Assembly: GCF_002902985.1 (NCBI RefSeq)
Contig: NZ_CP026167.1
Span: 3,100,001 to 3,164,000, forward strand
Reading direction: 5' to 3'
DNA length: 64,000 nucleotides
DNA from: Leclercia sp. LSNIH1
GTDB taxonomy: Bacteria; Pseudomonadota; Gammaproteobacteria; Enterobacterales; Enterobacteriaceae
A program made the position numbers and the translations under genes. Every line of letters begins with the position of its first letter. The first letter of the stretch is position 1. This document shows, piece after piece, positions 17,479-26,530 of the stretch. The notes beneath the pieces are model-generated. The model did no database searches. It was not told the DNA's origin and was given only the letters and a program-made list of their open reading frames with translations.

Positions 17479-18120
17479 ATGCGTTCTGCAATTAAAGGTA
17501 TCAGCGTTCCGGACAGCCGTATGGCCAGAGAAGCCACGGAATTTATCAGGGACACCGAAACAGAGCTGCTGTTTAATCATTCAAGCCGGGTTTATTACTG
17601 GGCGGCCCTGGCAGGGCAGGAAAGAGGCCTGAAAGTAGACAGTGAGCTGCTGTACATTGGCTGTATGTTTCATGACATTGGACTCACCCATGAGCATTGC
17701 AGCTGTGACAAACGTTTTGAAGTAGATGGCGCCAATGCGGCACGTACCTTTCTGGAGGGATATGGTATCGCTCCTGCCGACATTGATAAGGTATGGACAG
17801 CCATTGCACTCCATACCACACCAGGCATACCTGAGTTTATGGCACCAGAAATAGCCCTGGTTACCGCAGGCGTGGAAATGGATGTGCTGGGAATCGATTA
17901 TGAAAAATTCGCAGAAGCAGATATTAAAGCGGTTACGCAGCAGTATCCCCGTACGCCAACATTTAAAGAGGATATTATTCAGGCATTCTATGACGGTATA
18001 AAACACAAGCCGCAAACGACATTCGGTAACGTAAAGGCTGACGTTATTAAGGATAAGGAACCCGGTTTCTCTCCTTTTAACTTCTGCAATATTATCCGGC
18101 AGTCACGCTGGCAAGGGTGA
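17479..18120 (+). CDS. HD-domain hydrolase (cyanamide-hydratase-like)
   Basis: A 213-residue metal-dependent HD-domain protein. The metal ligands are visible: His in FNHSSRVYYWA, the HD pair in CMFHDIGL, and further histidines at EHC and IALHTTP. This layout resembles the small HD hydrolases related to fungal cyanamide hydratase, but the substrate cannot be told from sequence. A strong TAAGGAG precedes the ATG. It is transcribed away from a GlxA-type regulator, which suggests substrate-induced control. No signal peptide. Confidence 0.82.
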   Translation: MRSAIKGISVPDSRMAREATEFIRDTETELLFNHSSRVYYWAALAGQERGLKVDSELLYIGCMFHDIGLTHEHCSCDKRFEVDGANAARTFLEGYGIAPADIDKVWTAIALHTTPGIPEFMAPEIALVTAGVEMDVLGIDYEKFAEADIKAVTQQYPRTPTFKEDIIQAFYDGIKHKPQTTFGNVKADVIKDKEPGFSPFNFCNIIRQSRWQG

Positions 18121-18702
18121 GCCGCCGCAACGCAATAATCGAATGAGGGCAGCAGTTAAATATCAGGGATGATCTTCAGCTTATAATATGGATGATGTCT
18201 TCACAGGTGGCGCATGACGTTTAGCTGAAGACGTCATGTGCCTTTTTGCGGAAGTTAACGGTTGGCGCATAGATAGATTGAGCCAGACCAATGCTGCTGT
18301 TTTTTGCGTGTGAAGATCTCTCCGTTGCTCTGCCATGTACCGTAACAGATATAATTCTACTTCGGCCCGTTCAGGTTGAATATCCAGCGCCAGTGAAGCG
18401 AGGATTAAAAGGGTCTCCGACTCACCTTTGGCCGCCTCGTTATCGCCTTCCACAACGCCGGGATCCAGAATGTGCTGGCAGAGATCGCGGACGCAACAGC
18501 AGAGGATTTCGACCGCGTCACGGCGGTAAACCTGCGCGGCGTCAGGGGTTGCATGAAGTATGAACTGCAACAGATGCGTAAGCAGGCTCTGACCGTTTTA
18601 AACTTAAGAATGTCTTACTATTTAAGTGGTGCTGTATTCATTTATTATATTTGTTGCAATATGACCGATTTTTAGAGTTTCTAACCTTCTCGAGGGACAA
18701 TA
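18121..18702. other. 582-bp region with only decayed sequence
   Basis: No intact gene is supported here. The only recognisable content is a short-chain-dehydrogenase remnant at 18409–18591, listed separately. A minus-strand open frame at 18181–18570 overlaps that remnant and has no ribosome-binding site. The last about 70 bases before 18703 are A+T-rich and probably contain the promoter of the next gene. Confidence 0.6.
18409..18591 (+). pseudogene. Short-chain dehydrogenase fragment
   Basis: The plus frame reads RLVIAFHNAGIQNVLAEIAD, then EDFDRVTAVNLRGVRGCMKY, then ELQQMRKQ. These are the NNAG motif region and the following NL-G-helix of classical SDRs (normally NAG…DFDRVxxVNLKGVWxCMKYE). 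The Rossmann N-terminus, the catalytic YxxxK and the C-terminus are missing, and a stop precedes the fragment, so it is a remnant of about 60 codons. Confidence 0.65.
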
Positions 18703-18999
18703 ATGGAAAAAAATTTCACGCCAGAACAGATAGAAATGATCAATCGTATTGTCTTTGCACACATTGATCGGATGAACGAGAAAGCTGCTGAAATTGTTGA
18801 AGAAACAGAGAGGGCAGCACACCATGAACTCCAGGAGAGCGGGATCGATATGACTGATTTCTCTCCTGCTAACAAAAGTTTTTTGATGGTTACGCTCATC
18901 CAGAACCTGATAGATCGTGTTCACGGCGGCGATATGACGGTTGCCCAAAAGTTAATAACGATGGAAGCTAAAAGGCTGAACGTCAGCGTAAATGAATAA
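18703..18999 (+). CDS. Hypothetical protein, 98 residues
   Basis: A small, mostly helical, acidic protein (MEKNFTPEQIEMINRIVFAH…) of unknown function. GAGGGA at good spacing before the ATG supports it as a real gene. Residues 20–50 could form an amphipathic or coiled-coil helix. A hairpin with stem GGCATGC lies about 30 bases after the stop at 19028–19044 and may terminate it. No recognised domain. It stands alone in a region of gene remnants. Confidence 0.55.
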   Translation: MEKNFTPEQIEMINRIVFAHIDRMNEKAAEIVEETERAAHHELQESGIDMTDFSPANKSFLMVTLIQNLIDRVHGGDMTVAQKLITMEAKRLNVSVNE

Positions 19000-19027
19000 T
19001 GTCCACTTCAGGTAGATAGAGAGAGAT

Positions 19028-19044
19028 GGCATGCCGGGCATGCC
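19028..19044 (+). terminator. Hairpin after the 98-residue gene
   Basis: GGCATGC-CGG-GCATGCC forms a perfect 7-bp stem followed by TGTTTCATTT, a modest T-rich tail. It is placed as a terminator for the gene ending at 18999. Confidence 0.45.
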
Positions 19045-19269
19045 TGTTTCATTTAAAAAGGCATTCAATTATTCCTCTGACACCCACATGAGTAAAGTGA
19101 GCACGATAGGTACTGCATCCCAGCGCACTGAGTAGCACCACATCTGCCAGAGCGGCTTGCCGGATTTATAGCGTCATAAGCTGCCGTCCTGATGAAATTC
19201 ACGATTCAGGCGCTATACCTTAACAGCCAGTGATAAAGTGGCAGGCAAACATATTAAGGGATTATAAAT

Positions 19270-19491
19270 ATGCAGATTGTTTTTGTGCCCGCCTTAATCG
19301 TCGTCCTGATTGATAAAGAGCAGGAGCTGGGGCGGGCGTTAACACAGGAAGAGGTAGAGGCAATCCGCGATGATGCTACGGCCATCCGGCTGCCGGACGA
19401 GGCGGCCAACGATATGATCAGAGAGCGCGGCTACCGCGATATTGACCCAGAAAATGTCTGGCAAGAGTGGGTGGCGTATAAAGCAGGCTGA
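19270..19491 (+). CDS. Conserved hypothetical protein, 73 residues
   Basis: A small acidic protein starting MQIVFVPALIVVLIDKEQE and ending DIDPENVWQEWVAYKAG. The pattern ALTQEEVEAIRDDAT … RGYRDIDPEN recalls a widespread family of small uncharacterised bacterial proteins. AAGGGA precedes the ATG. No signal peptide beyond the short hydrophobic start, and no catalytic motif. Neighbours on both sides are remnants, so context gives no function. Confidence 0.6.
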   Translation: MQIVFVPALIVVLIDKEQELGRALTQEEVEAIRDDATAIRLPDEAANDMIRERGYRDIDPENVWQEWVAYKAG

Positions 19492-19610
19492 CGCAACCAC
19501 GTCAGGTCAGCCTGTCTGAGATATAGCGCCTATTTCACCAGAGCAAACAGATCGTTCAGCGATTCGCTCATGGTACAGCCGATATTAATGCAGGTGCCGC
19601 AATCCATGGC

Positions 19611-19865
19611 TTACCATTCAACTGTGATTTTCCCGAAGTGCTTTCCGCCCGCAAGGAGGCTGAATGCTTCGCTGACAGAGGCCAGCCCTTCAAACCTGTC
19701 GGAAATGGCGGGGCTGATCCCGGTCTGATTCTGCGCTCTGACAACGTCCTGCCGCATACGATTGCTGCCGACCACCAGCCCCTGGAGACGGGCTTGTTTC
19801 GCCATCAGCCCGGCGGTCGGAACAACGCCTTACATACCCGTCAGGACGTCAATCAAGGCAATATG
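19611..19865 (-). pseudogene. 3' remnant of an NAD(P)-dependent alcohol dehydrogenase/quinone oxidoreductase
   Basis: The minus frame reads HIALIDVLTGM, an in-frame stop at 19830–19832, then GVVPTAGLMAKQARLQGLVVGS… and ends FSLLAGGKHFGKITVEW. This is the C-terminal quarter of a medium-chain dehydrogenase, where the usual ending is a GKHFGKVVI-like strand. The N-terminal domain and the start are missing, so the gene is dead. It lies just downstream of a LysR gene. Confidence 0.75.
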
Positions 19866-19920
19866 GCATTGAGCGGGGTCCATCTCCGGACTAAAAAAGA
19901 GAGATCTGTCGTGACATATT

Positions 19921-20808
19921 TCAGCCCGTAGCGGTTGAGATCAGCGATGACTTCAATTTATCGATAAACATACTGACCCGCAGAGGAAGATAACGTGTTG
20001 TTGGCAGTACGGCCCAGACCGATAACGCCTGCGGCCTGACATCAGAAAAATTAATCTCAACAAGCGTGCCTTCGTGGAGCTCTTTCATGACATCCCAGCG
20101 GGTAAGCTGCGCAATGCCCAGTCCGTGAGAACAGAGTTCTCTTATTCCTTCGACGTTATCGGAGCTGAAACGCCCATCAACACCGATCCTGATAACGTCA
20201 CCATCACGTTCAAACAGCCATTGAGGCACGCTGCTGAGTCTGAGGCAACTGTGCTGCAGTAAATCTTCAACAAAATGAGGTACGCCATTCGCCTTCAGGT
20301 AATCGGGTGAAGCGCAGACGATCCGCGGATTATCAGTAATTTTGCGGGCAATGAGCGTGGAGTCTTTTAATGGCGCGATGCGGATGGCGACATCGAATCC
20401 TTTCCCAACAATATCAACTACATTCTCGCTGAGTTGAAGGTCAATATTCAGCTTTGAATTGTCCGCTAACAGTTCAGAAACCAGAGGCAAAATATTTCGT
20501 CTTCCAAAGCCTGATGGGGCAGTGATCCTCAGTAATCCGGACGCGCCCTGGGTTGAGGGAGAGAATAGCGCACGGGCACCTGCCTCTGCATCAATAAGCG
20601 CCCGTGCGTAAGGCAGAAATTCCATTCCTTCCTGAGTTAAAGAGACAGAGCGCGTCGTTCTCTGTAAAAGGCGCGTTCCCAGCTCGTGTTCAAGGGAGGC
20701 GAGGCGTCTTGAAACGGCCATGGCGGAAAGACCCTGTCGTTTCGCTGCCTGCGTCAGACTGCGCGTTTCGGTGATAACGAGAAAGAGTGAAACATCCTGC
20801 AAATTCAT
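19921..20808 (-). CDS. LysR-type regulator
   Basis: A 295-residue LysR-family protein of the CrgA/AaeR-like group. The winged helix-turn-helix at the N-terminus (MNLQDVSLFLVITETRSLTQ, QGLSAMAVSRRLASLE) is followed by the effector-binding domain. It diverges from the old-yellow-enzyme gene at 20962 across 153 bp, the usual layout for a LysR regulator and its target. A C-terminal dehydrogenase remnant lies just downstream. The inducer is unknown. Confidence 0.88.
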   Translation of the reverse strand: MNLQDVSLFLVITETRSLTQAAKRQGLSAMAVSRRLASLEHELGTRLLQRTTRSVSLTQEGMEFLPYARALIDAEAGARALFSPSTQGASGLLRITAPSGFGRRNILPLVSELLADNSKLNIDLQLSENVVDIVGKGFDVAIRIAPLKDSTLIARKITDNPRIVCASPDYLKANGVPHFVEDLLQHSCLRLSSVPQWLFERDGDVIRIGVDGRFSSDNVEGIRELCSHGLGIAQLTRWDVMKELHEGTLVEINFSDVRPQALSVWAVLPTTRYLPLRVSMFIDKLKSSLISTATG

Positions 20809-20961
20809 AGCGGCTCCGGTATCAGAATCAGCGCAAAAGTTATCTAACGGCCATCGTGATTATAACGATAAACGTTATACAGCCTTATCATTTTGCCCCA
20901 TTTAAGCCTGATTAAACAATGATTATAGTGCGTTTACGATTTAATTAATCAGGAGTAACGT

Positions 20962-22059
20962 ATGAACAAATCATCCCTTTTTACCCTGGGGCATATTGGA
21001 AAGGTTGTCTTAAAAAACCGTCTGGTGGTGGCGCCCATGACCCGTGTCACCGCCTCAGTGGAGGGCATCGCCAGCGATCGTATGACGATTTACTACGAAG
21101 ACTTCGCCCGGGGTGGATTCGGCCTGGTGATATCAGAAGGTATTTACATTGATAAGGAATGGTCACAGACCTATGCTTTTCAGGCTGGCTTAACCAGCCC
21201 GGAACAGATTGCGGGATGGCGCAACGTCACCGACGCAGTCCACAAGCATAACGGCCACATTTTTGCCCAAATCCAGCACGCTGGCGCATTGTCGCAGGGG
21301 AACTATTTCAGGACGGGAACAGTGGCACCAGGCGCCGTTCGTCCAGTGGGCCAACAGATGTCATTTTATCGTGGAAAAGGTGAGTATCCTGTACCACGTG
21401 AACTCAGTGAAGAGGAGATCCAGAAGATTATCACAAGCTTTGCCGATGCGGCTGCGGCTGCCGTTTTCGACGCTGGCTTTGATGGTGTGGAGATCCATGG
21501 TGCCAATGGCTATCTTCTCGATCAGTTCTTCACGGATTACACCAACCCGCGATCTGACCGCTGGGGCGGGGACATCGCTGGCCGCCTTCAACTCAGCCTT
21601 GACGTCATTCAGTCTGTCAGACAGCGAGTAGGTCATGATATTCCGGTAGGGATCCGTATCTCGCAGGGGAAAGTGAACGACTTCTTCCATAAATGGGCTA
21701 ATGGGGAAGACGATGCCCGGGTGGTATTTTCGCTGCTTGCGCAATCCGGTATCGATTATCTGCACCTGACGGAGTATGAAGCCTGGCAGCCAGCATTTGC
21801 TGATAACCCGCTCTCACTTGTCGAACTGGCCCGTAAATATGCGCCACAGCTGACGATTATGGCTAATGGCAGTCTCCACGATGAGGCGCGGGCAATACAG
21901 GTCATGGAGAAGGGAGCCGATTTCATTGCACTTGGGCGCGGCGCGCTGGCAAATCACGACTGGCCTGAGCGTGTTGCCGCAGGCCGAACCTTACGCGAAT
22001 TTGACAGCTCAATCCTGGGCCCCATTGCCAATATTAAAGATTCTGAGCTTTCTCTCTGA
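20962..22059 (+). CDS. NADH:flavin oxidoreductase, old yellow enzyme family
   Basis: A 365-residue FMN-dependent TIM-barrel ene-reductase. Signatures: RLVVAPMTRVTA near the start, QIQHAGALS, the substrate-binding EIHGANGYLLDQF, then NPRSDRWGG and GRGALANHDWP near the end. It probably reduces activated C=C bonds or nitro groups with NAD(P)H in the cytoplasm. AGGAG precedes the ATG. The divergent LysR gene is its likely regulator, and an intrinsic terminator follows at 22068. Confidence 0.9.
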   Translation: MNKSSLFTLGHIGKVVLKNRLVVAPMTRVTASVEGIASDRMTIYYEDFARGGFGLVISEGIYIDKEWSQTYAFQAGLTSPEQIAGWRNVTDAVHKHNGHIFAQIQHAGALSQGNYFRTGTVAPGAVRPVGQQMSFYRGKGEYPVPRELSEEEIQKIITSFADAAAAAVFDAGFDGVEIHGANGYLLDQFFTDYTNPRSDRWGGDIAGRLQLSLDVIQSVRQRVGHDIPVGIRISQGKVNDFFHKWANGEDDARVVFSLLAQSGIDYLHLTEYEAWQPAFADNPLSLVELARKYAPQLTIMANGSLHDEARAIQVMEKGADFIALGRGALANHDWPERVAAGRTLREFDSSILGPIANIKDSELSL

Positions 22060-22067
22060 TCCTCCTG

Positions 22068-22095
22068 CCCCGGCGCGTGCTCCGGGGTATTTTCT
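22068..22095 (+). terminator. Terminator after the old-yellow-enzyme gene
   Basis: CCCCGG (22068–22073) pairs with CCGGGG (22082–22087), followed by TATTTTCTT. It stands between convergent genes; the next gene ends at 22101 on the other strand. Confidence 0.7.
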
Positions 22096-22100
22096 TGATT

Positions 22101-23276
22101 CTACTGGTTTTTAGATGCCGTCAAAAATGTCAGCGCCCCCGCGCTCAGCAGCAAAATAGCACTCACGCCAAAGGTGCTTTGCCAGCCAAGGTTATCGAAC
22201 ACCATGCCGCCCGCCGTGGAACCCAGGGCGATAGAGAGCTGAATCACCGCCACCATCAGTCCGCCACCGGCCTCTGCATCCTCGGGCAGAGTACGGGCGA
22301 GCCACGTCCACCATCCCGTGGGTGCTGCGGTTGCCAGCAGACCCCAGAGTCCCAACAGCAGGGCGACGATCCAGACGCTGTGTCCGGTCAGGATCAACAT
22401 TCCAGCAATGATGGCCATCAGCAGGGGAATCGCCATTAACGCCTGATAAAAACGCGCATTTAAAAAGGCGGCGATAATCAGCGTGCCAACAAATCCCGCG
22501 ATACCGATGGTAAGCAGGATCAGCGACAAGCCGGAGGCGCTGACGTGGGTGACGGTTTCCAGGAATGGGCGCACGTAGGTGAATAACGCGAACTGTCCCA
22601 TAAAGAACAGACCGCAGTCTAACAGGCCCACGCGCACCACAGGCTGGCGGAAAAGGCGCAATACCGTACCCTGTGCCGCCCGGTCATTCTCCATCTTCGG
22701 CAGGCTAAAGCACTGCCAGATGAACGCGATGATTGCCACCGGAACCAGGCACAGAAAGGCTCCGCGCCAGCCGATGGTGGCTCCGAGATAGCTGCCGAGC
22801 GGGGCGGCTACCACCGTTGCCAGGGCATTACCGCCGTTGAAAATCGCCAGCGCACGGGAGACCTGATGTTGCGGCACCAGGCGGATGGCCGTTGCGGCAG
22901 ACATGGACCAGAAGCCACCGATGGCGATCCCAATCAGGGCGCGTCCGACCATATAGACCAGGTAGCTGGACGCAAAGGCAATAAGCAGCCCGGACGCCGC
23001 CATCAGCGCCGTCATACCCAGCAGAAGCGTTTTACGGTTCATATTCCCGGCAATATGGGTCAGGCTCAGGCTGGTCAGGACCGCCAGCGCGCCGGAGATG
23101 GCAATCCCCTGGCCGGCCAGACCCTCGGTGACCCCTAAATCGCGGGCAATGGGCGTCAGCAGGCTGACCGGCATAAACTCCGAGGCAATCAGGACAAATA
23201 CGCACAGGGTCATGGCAAAAATAGCGCCCCAGTACGCGCGTTCGTTACTCTGTGTGGTTTGGCTCAGTGTTGACAT
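22101..23276 (-). CDS. MFS exporter (NepI/drug:H+ antiporter-1 type)
   Basis: A 391-residue, twelve-helix inner-membrane transporter. The opening CVFVLIASEFMPVSLLTPIA and GRALIGIAIGGFWSMSAATA segments are typical of the NepI/YdhP-like DHA1 exporters. The substrate could be a purine nucleoside, sugar or drug; it cannot be told here. It is followed on the same strand, upstream, by an exported alpha/beta hydrolase (60-bp gap), so both may be co-transcribed under the LysR gene at 24586. Confidence 0.85.
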   Translation of the reverse strand: MSTLSQTTQSNERAYWGAIFAMTLCVFVLIASEFMPVSLLTPIARDLGVTEGLAGQGIAISGALAVLTSLSLTHIAGNMNRKTLLLGMTALMAASGLLIAFASSYLVYMVGRALIGIAIGGFWSMSAATAIRLVPQHQVSRALAIFNGGNALATVVAAPLGSYLGATIGWRGAFLCLVPVAIIAFIWQCFSLPKMENDRAAQGTVLRLFRQPVVRVGLLDCGLFFMGQFALFTYVRPFLETVTHVSASGLSLILLTIGIAGFVGTLIIAAFLNARFYQALMAIPLLMAIIAGMLILTGHSVWIVALLLGLWGLLATAAPTGWWTWLARTLPEDAEAGGGLMVAVIQLSIALGSTAGGMVFDNLGWQSTFGVSAILLLSAGALTFLTASKNQ

Positions 23277-23336
23277 AATCAGATTTCACGAAGGGGGAAA
23301 ACAACGCCACCTGCCAGGGACAGGTGACGGAGAGGA

Positions 23337-24470
23337 TTACTTCAGGCTGGTTTTGAAGAACTGCTCGAACTGCGCAAACGGGATCTTACCGGCGACGTTG
23401 TCGTAGAGATCGACATGGTTAGCGCCCGGGACAACCACCAGCTCTTTCTGCTTGCTGCCGACAGCTTTGTAGGCATCTTCAGCAAAGTAGCGCGAGTGCG
23501 CCTTTTCACCGGTGACGATCAGCGTCGGGATGGCGATCTCTTTGGCATAGCTCAAAAGCGGCATGTTCATGAACGACAGCGGCATGGTCGCGGTCCATGC
23601 GCCGGTGGAGTTTACGGCGCGCTCGTGTAAACCACGCGGCACCCGGTAGTAATCAAAGAACTCTTTCAGTACCGGATGCGGATCGGCAGGTAACGCTTCC
23701 GGCAGAATACGTTCAGCGGCGGTCGCTTTGCCGTTTTCGACATAAATATCATGTCCGGCATGGGCAAAGGTGCCGCTCTCTGCATCTTTCCAGCGCTGCT
23801 CGTTCAGATACTCGAGCACAGCATGGCGATCGGCTGCCGAGTAGCGGTCTTTACCGTCACCCACGCCGTGGCCCATCGCCCGGCTCATGTCGTACATCAC
23901 GCTGGTGGCGACCGCTTTCACGCGGGTATCCATCGAGGCCGCATTCAGCGCCATACCGCCCCAGCCGCAGATGCCAAGGATACCGATGCGGTTGCGATCC
24001 ACCTCTTTTTGTAGTCCAAGGAAGTCCACCGCCGCACTGAAATCTTCGGTGTTGATGTCGGGAGAAGCGACATTGCGCGGCTGCCCGCCGCTTTCACCGG
24101 TGTAAGAGGGATCGAATGCCAGGGTGACAAAGCCCTTCTCCGCCAGGGTCTGGGCATAGAGACCGCTGGACTGCTCTTTCACTGCGCCGAACGGTCCGCT
24201 GACCGCGATGGCCGCCAGCTTGCGATCGCCCCGGTCTTTCGGCAGATAGAGATCGCCCACGAGCGTAATGCCGTAGCGGGTCTGGAAGGTGACTTTACGG
24301 TGATCGACCTTTTTGTTTTCAGCAAATGTCTTGTCCCATGTGGTGACCATCGACACCGGGGCGTTCGGATTGGTTGTCTCTGCATAACTCATGGTTGTTA
24401 CTCCACTTAAAGAGGCGCATAGCAGCATTGCAGGCATGGCTGCCGTCAGTTTTTGGGTGAATGTTTTCAT
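23337..24470 (-). CDS. Exported alpha/beta hydrolase with cysteine nucleophile motif
   Basis: A 377-residue hydrolase with an N-terminal signal peptide (about residues 1–30, ending MSYA). The core shows the oxyanion region AVSGPFGAVKEQ and a nucleophile elbow GICGWGG, where Cys replaces the usual Ser, as in dienelactone hydrolases. The catalytic His is probably in PGANHVDLYD near the C-terminus. Substrate unknown. It is divergent from the LysR gene at 24586 and probably in one unit with the MFS gene that follows. Confidence 0.83.
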   Translation of the reverse strand: MKTFTQKLTAAMPAMLLCASLSGVTTMSYAETTNPNAPVSMVTTWDKTFAENKKVDHRKVTFQTRYGITLVGDLYLPKDRGDRKLAAIAVSGPFGAVKEQSSGLYAQTLAEKGFVTLAFDPSYTGESGGQPRNVASPDINTEDFSAAVDFLGLQKEVDRNRIGILGICGWGGMALNAASMDTRVKAVATSVMYDMSRAMGHGVGDGKDRYSAADRHAVLEYLNEQRWKDAESGTFAHAGHDIYVENGKATAAERILPEALPADPHPVLKEFFDYYRVPRGLHERAVNSTGAWTATMPLSFMNMPLLSYAKEIAIPTLIVTGEKAHSRYFAEDAYKAVGSKQKELVVVPGANHVDLYDNVAGKIPFAQFEQFFKTSLK

Positions 24471-24585
24471 AAGAGGTACCGGGCTGTGTTGTGATGTTGA
24501 GGCCAGTATAGTTAGCAGTAATAGTGATGATTAGAGGGGGAAGGATGCTAAGATTCATATCATATTGTTATGAATTGGTGGCGTT

Positions 24586-25470
24586 ATGGCGAAGCGGGAA
24601 AATTACAACGAGCTCTATCTCTTTATGCAGGTGGCGCGGGAGGGGAGCTTTACCGCCGCAGCCCGGCGGCTTGGGTTGGCCCAGTCGGGGATCAGCCGTT
24701 CTGTTCGCGAGCTGGAAGAGCGGCTGGGCGTGCAGCTACTGGTGCGCACCACGCGCAGGCTATCCCTGACCCAGGCGGGGGAGCAACTTTATCAGGCGAC
24801 AGAATCCGCCTTCGATGCTCTGGATAGCGGGCTTGCCACGCTGGCGCACTACCGTGAAACGCCTTCCGGTACGGTGCGCATTAACGCCAGTCAGCATGCC
24901 ATTGATAAATGTCTGTTGCCGAAGCTGGCGATATTTAAACAGCGCTACCCGGATATCCGGCTGGAGCTGATGAATGAGAGCCGGTTTGTGAACATCATTA
25001 CCGAACGCTTCGACGCAGGTGTCAGACTGGGGCCGGAGGTGGGTCAGGGGATGGTCGCGGTGCGCATTACGCCTGACATGGAGATGGCCGTGGTCGGTAC
25101 ACCTGAACATTTGCGCCGCTACGGCTTTCCCCAGACGCCTGCGGATTTAGTTGCCCACCCCTGTATTGGCTATCAGTTTGCCGATGGGGGCCTTTATCAG
25201 TGGGAGCTCATTCAGGACGGTAAAAGCGTCACCCATCGCCCCGAGGGGCAGTGGGCATTTTCTGACAGCTATATGGAAGCCGAAGCCGCCCGGCTGGGCC
25301 TGGGGCTGGCTTATGTGCCGGTCGAGCTGGTGGCGAACGATCTGGAGCGTGGGACGCTAATCCGGGTGTTGCAGCGCTTCAGCCTGCGCATGGACGGGTT
25401 GTTCCTCTATTATCCTCACCGCAACGTCTCACCGGCCCTGAGAGCGGTGATCGATACGCTGAAAATCTGA
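24586..25470 (+). CDS. LysR-type regulator
   Basis: A 294-residue LysR protein starting MAKRENYNELYLFMQVAREG, with helix-turn-helix SFTAAARRLGLAQSGISRSVRELE. The C-terminal three quarters form the ligand-binding domain. It is divergent from the exported hydrolase gene, with 115 bp between them, and is its likely regulator. The sequence following the start (residues 1–60) is intact, and no internal defect is seen. Confidence 0.9.
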   Translation: MAKRENYNELYLFMQVAREGSFTAAARRLGLAQSGISRSVRELEERLGVQLLVRTTRRLSLTQAGEQLYQATESAFDALDSGLATLAHYRETPSGTVRINASQHAIDKCLLPKLAIFKQRYPDIRLELMNESRFVNIITERFDAGVRLGPEVGQGMVAVRITPDMEMAVVGTPEHLRRYGFPQTPADLVAHPCIGYQFADGGLYQWELIQDGKSVTHRPEGQWAFSDSYMEAEAARLGLGLAYVPVELVANDLERGTLIRVLQRFSLRMDGLFLYYPHRNVSPALRAVIDTLKI

Positions 25471-25942
25471 GCGGACGTTTTGTTAGCCGGGCAAGGGCCG
25501 CGCTTATCTCATTACTATCACGGTGGCGCTGGCGGAGCAGCCGACAGGCTGGCCGTTTTCTATGTGGGCCCAGTACCGTTATCCGATGCCGGGCATGGAG
25601 CCAATGCTGAGCATAATGCTCTGGCACAGGGCTTCTGTTGCAGCCTTCACGAGTCAGACTTCAATCAGATCTGATATCTCCAGGTCATCAGCTATATCAG
25701 GCTATTCATCTATAATGACTATTGCAGTTGAAATTGCACAGGAAGCTGCACCCTGGTCAACGTTTTCATTCTGCCGACACAGTAAGACAGGCTTAGGGCA
25801 GTGCAGGATGCAACTGATTACTCAGATGAAAGCGCTTAAAAAACGTGGCCATACACATGCGTGAATCAGGCCGGGAGTGACTGTCTTGCCCCCTAATAAC
25901 ACTTAATAATTAATAAAATTCTGTTTATCCGGGAGATTAATT
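25471..25942. other. 472-bp region without a supported gene
   Basis: A plus-strand open frame (25523–25864) lacks a ribosome-binding site and protein-like character. On the minus strand, fragments such as IMLSIGSMPGIG, a stop, then RYWAHIENGQPVGC look like a decayed coding tail, but I cannot name the family. The last 80 bases are A+T-rich and include GGGAG before the next ATG, so they probably hold its promoter. Confidence 0.5.
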
Positions 25943-26416
25943 ATGAAAATAATCAGATTTGTATATTCCGCTCTAATTGGTGTTGTCGCCAGCTGCCGTT
26001 CTATGACGCCGATGGCGGCCCTCGCAGCAGCACGCCTTGCCAGACGCGACACTCCGGGGAGTCTCATGCTGCTGGACCGTCCGTTATTCAAATTTGGCGC
26101 ATTAGCGATGGGGGCAGGTGAGCTATTTGGCGACAAGATGAAGTCTGCGCCAGACCGCACCGTGTTTTTAGGCTTGTCAGCGCGTGTGGCCAGTGCAGGA
26201 ATTGCGGGCGCCGCATTGGCACCCAAGGGAGAAGAAAAAACCGGGGCAGCAATCGCTATCTCTGCCGCTGTGCCACTTGCCTATGCCACACTTGCGGCAC
26301 GCAAAAAAGCCATAGCAGAAATTGGGCAGACCAGAAGCGGCATAATTGAAGATACGCTCATCGTCGCTATCGGCGCAGCGGTTGTCTACTTCGCCACACG
26401 GCCAAAACGTCTTTAA
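25943..26416 (+). CDS. DUF4126-like membrane protein
   Basis: A 157-residue hydrophobic protein with three or four predicted transmembrane helices. The segment VVASCRSMTPMAALAAA, followed by GELFGDKMKSAPDRT and RVASAGIAGAAL, matches the DUF4126 pattern (SMTPPA … GELxxDKxPxxPxR). Family function is unknown. GGGAG lies before the ATG. It is a single gene between decayed sequence and the SOS-type msgA. Confidence 0.75.
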   Translation: MKIIRFVYSALIGVVASCRSMTPMAALAAARLARRDTPGSLMLLDRPLFKFGALAMGAGELFGDKMKSAPDRTVFLGLSARVASAGIAGAALAPKGEEKTGAAIAISAAVPLAYATLAARKKAIAEIGQTRSGIIEDTLIVAIGAAVVYFATRPKRL

Positions 26417-26530
26417 ACGTTCTCACTCTTAAAAGGTTTATCCCGGCAGGTCATAATGAAGGGGTCAGTAACGGCTTCTGGTACGAAGCGGTCTGCGGCA
26501 CCTACTATGATTATGCGCGGCTTTCTGAGC

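Noticed and set aside
18181..18570. A 129-codon minus-strand frame in the remnant region
   Set aside because: It overlaps the SDR fragment, lacks a ribosome-binding site, and I see no family resemblance. The part at 18181–18400 reads somewhat like protein, so a dead gene is possible.
25523..25864. A 113-codon plus-strand frame after the LysR gene
   Set aside because: No ribosome-binding site, unusual composition and no motif; probably non-coding or decayed.
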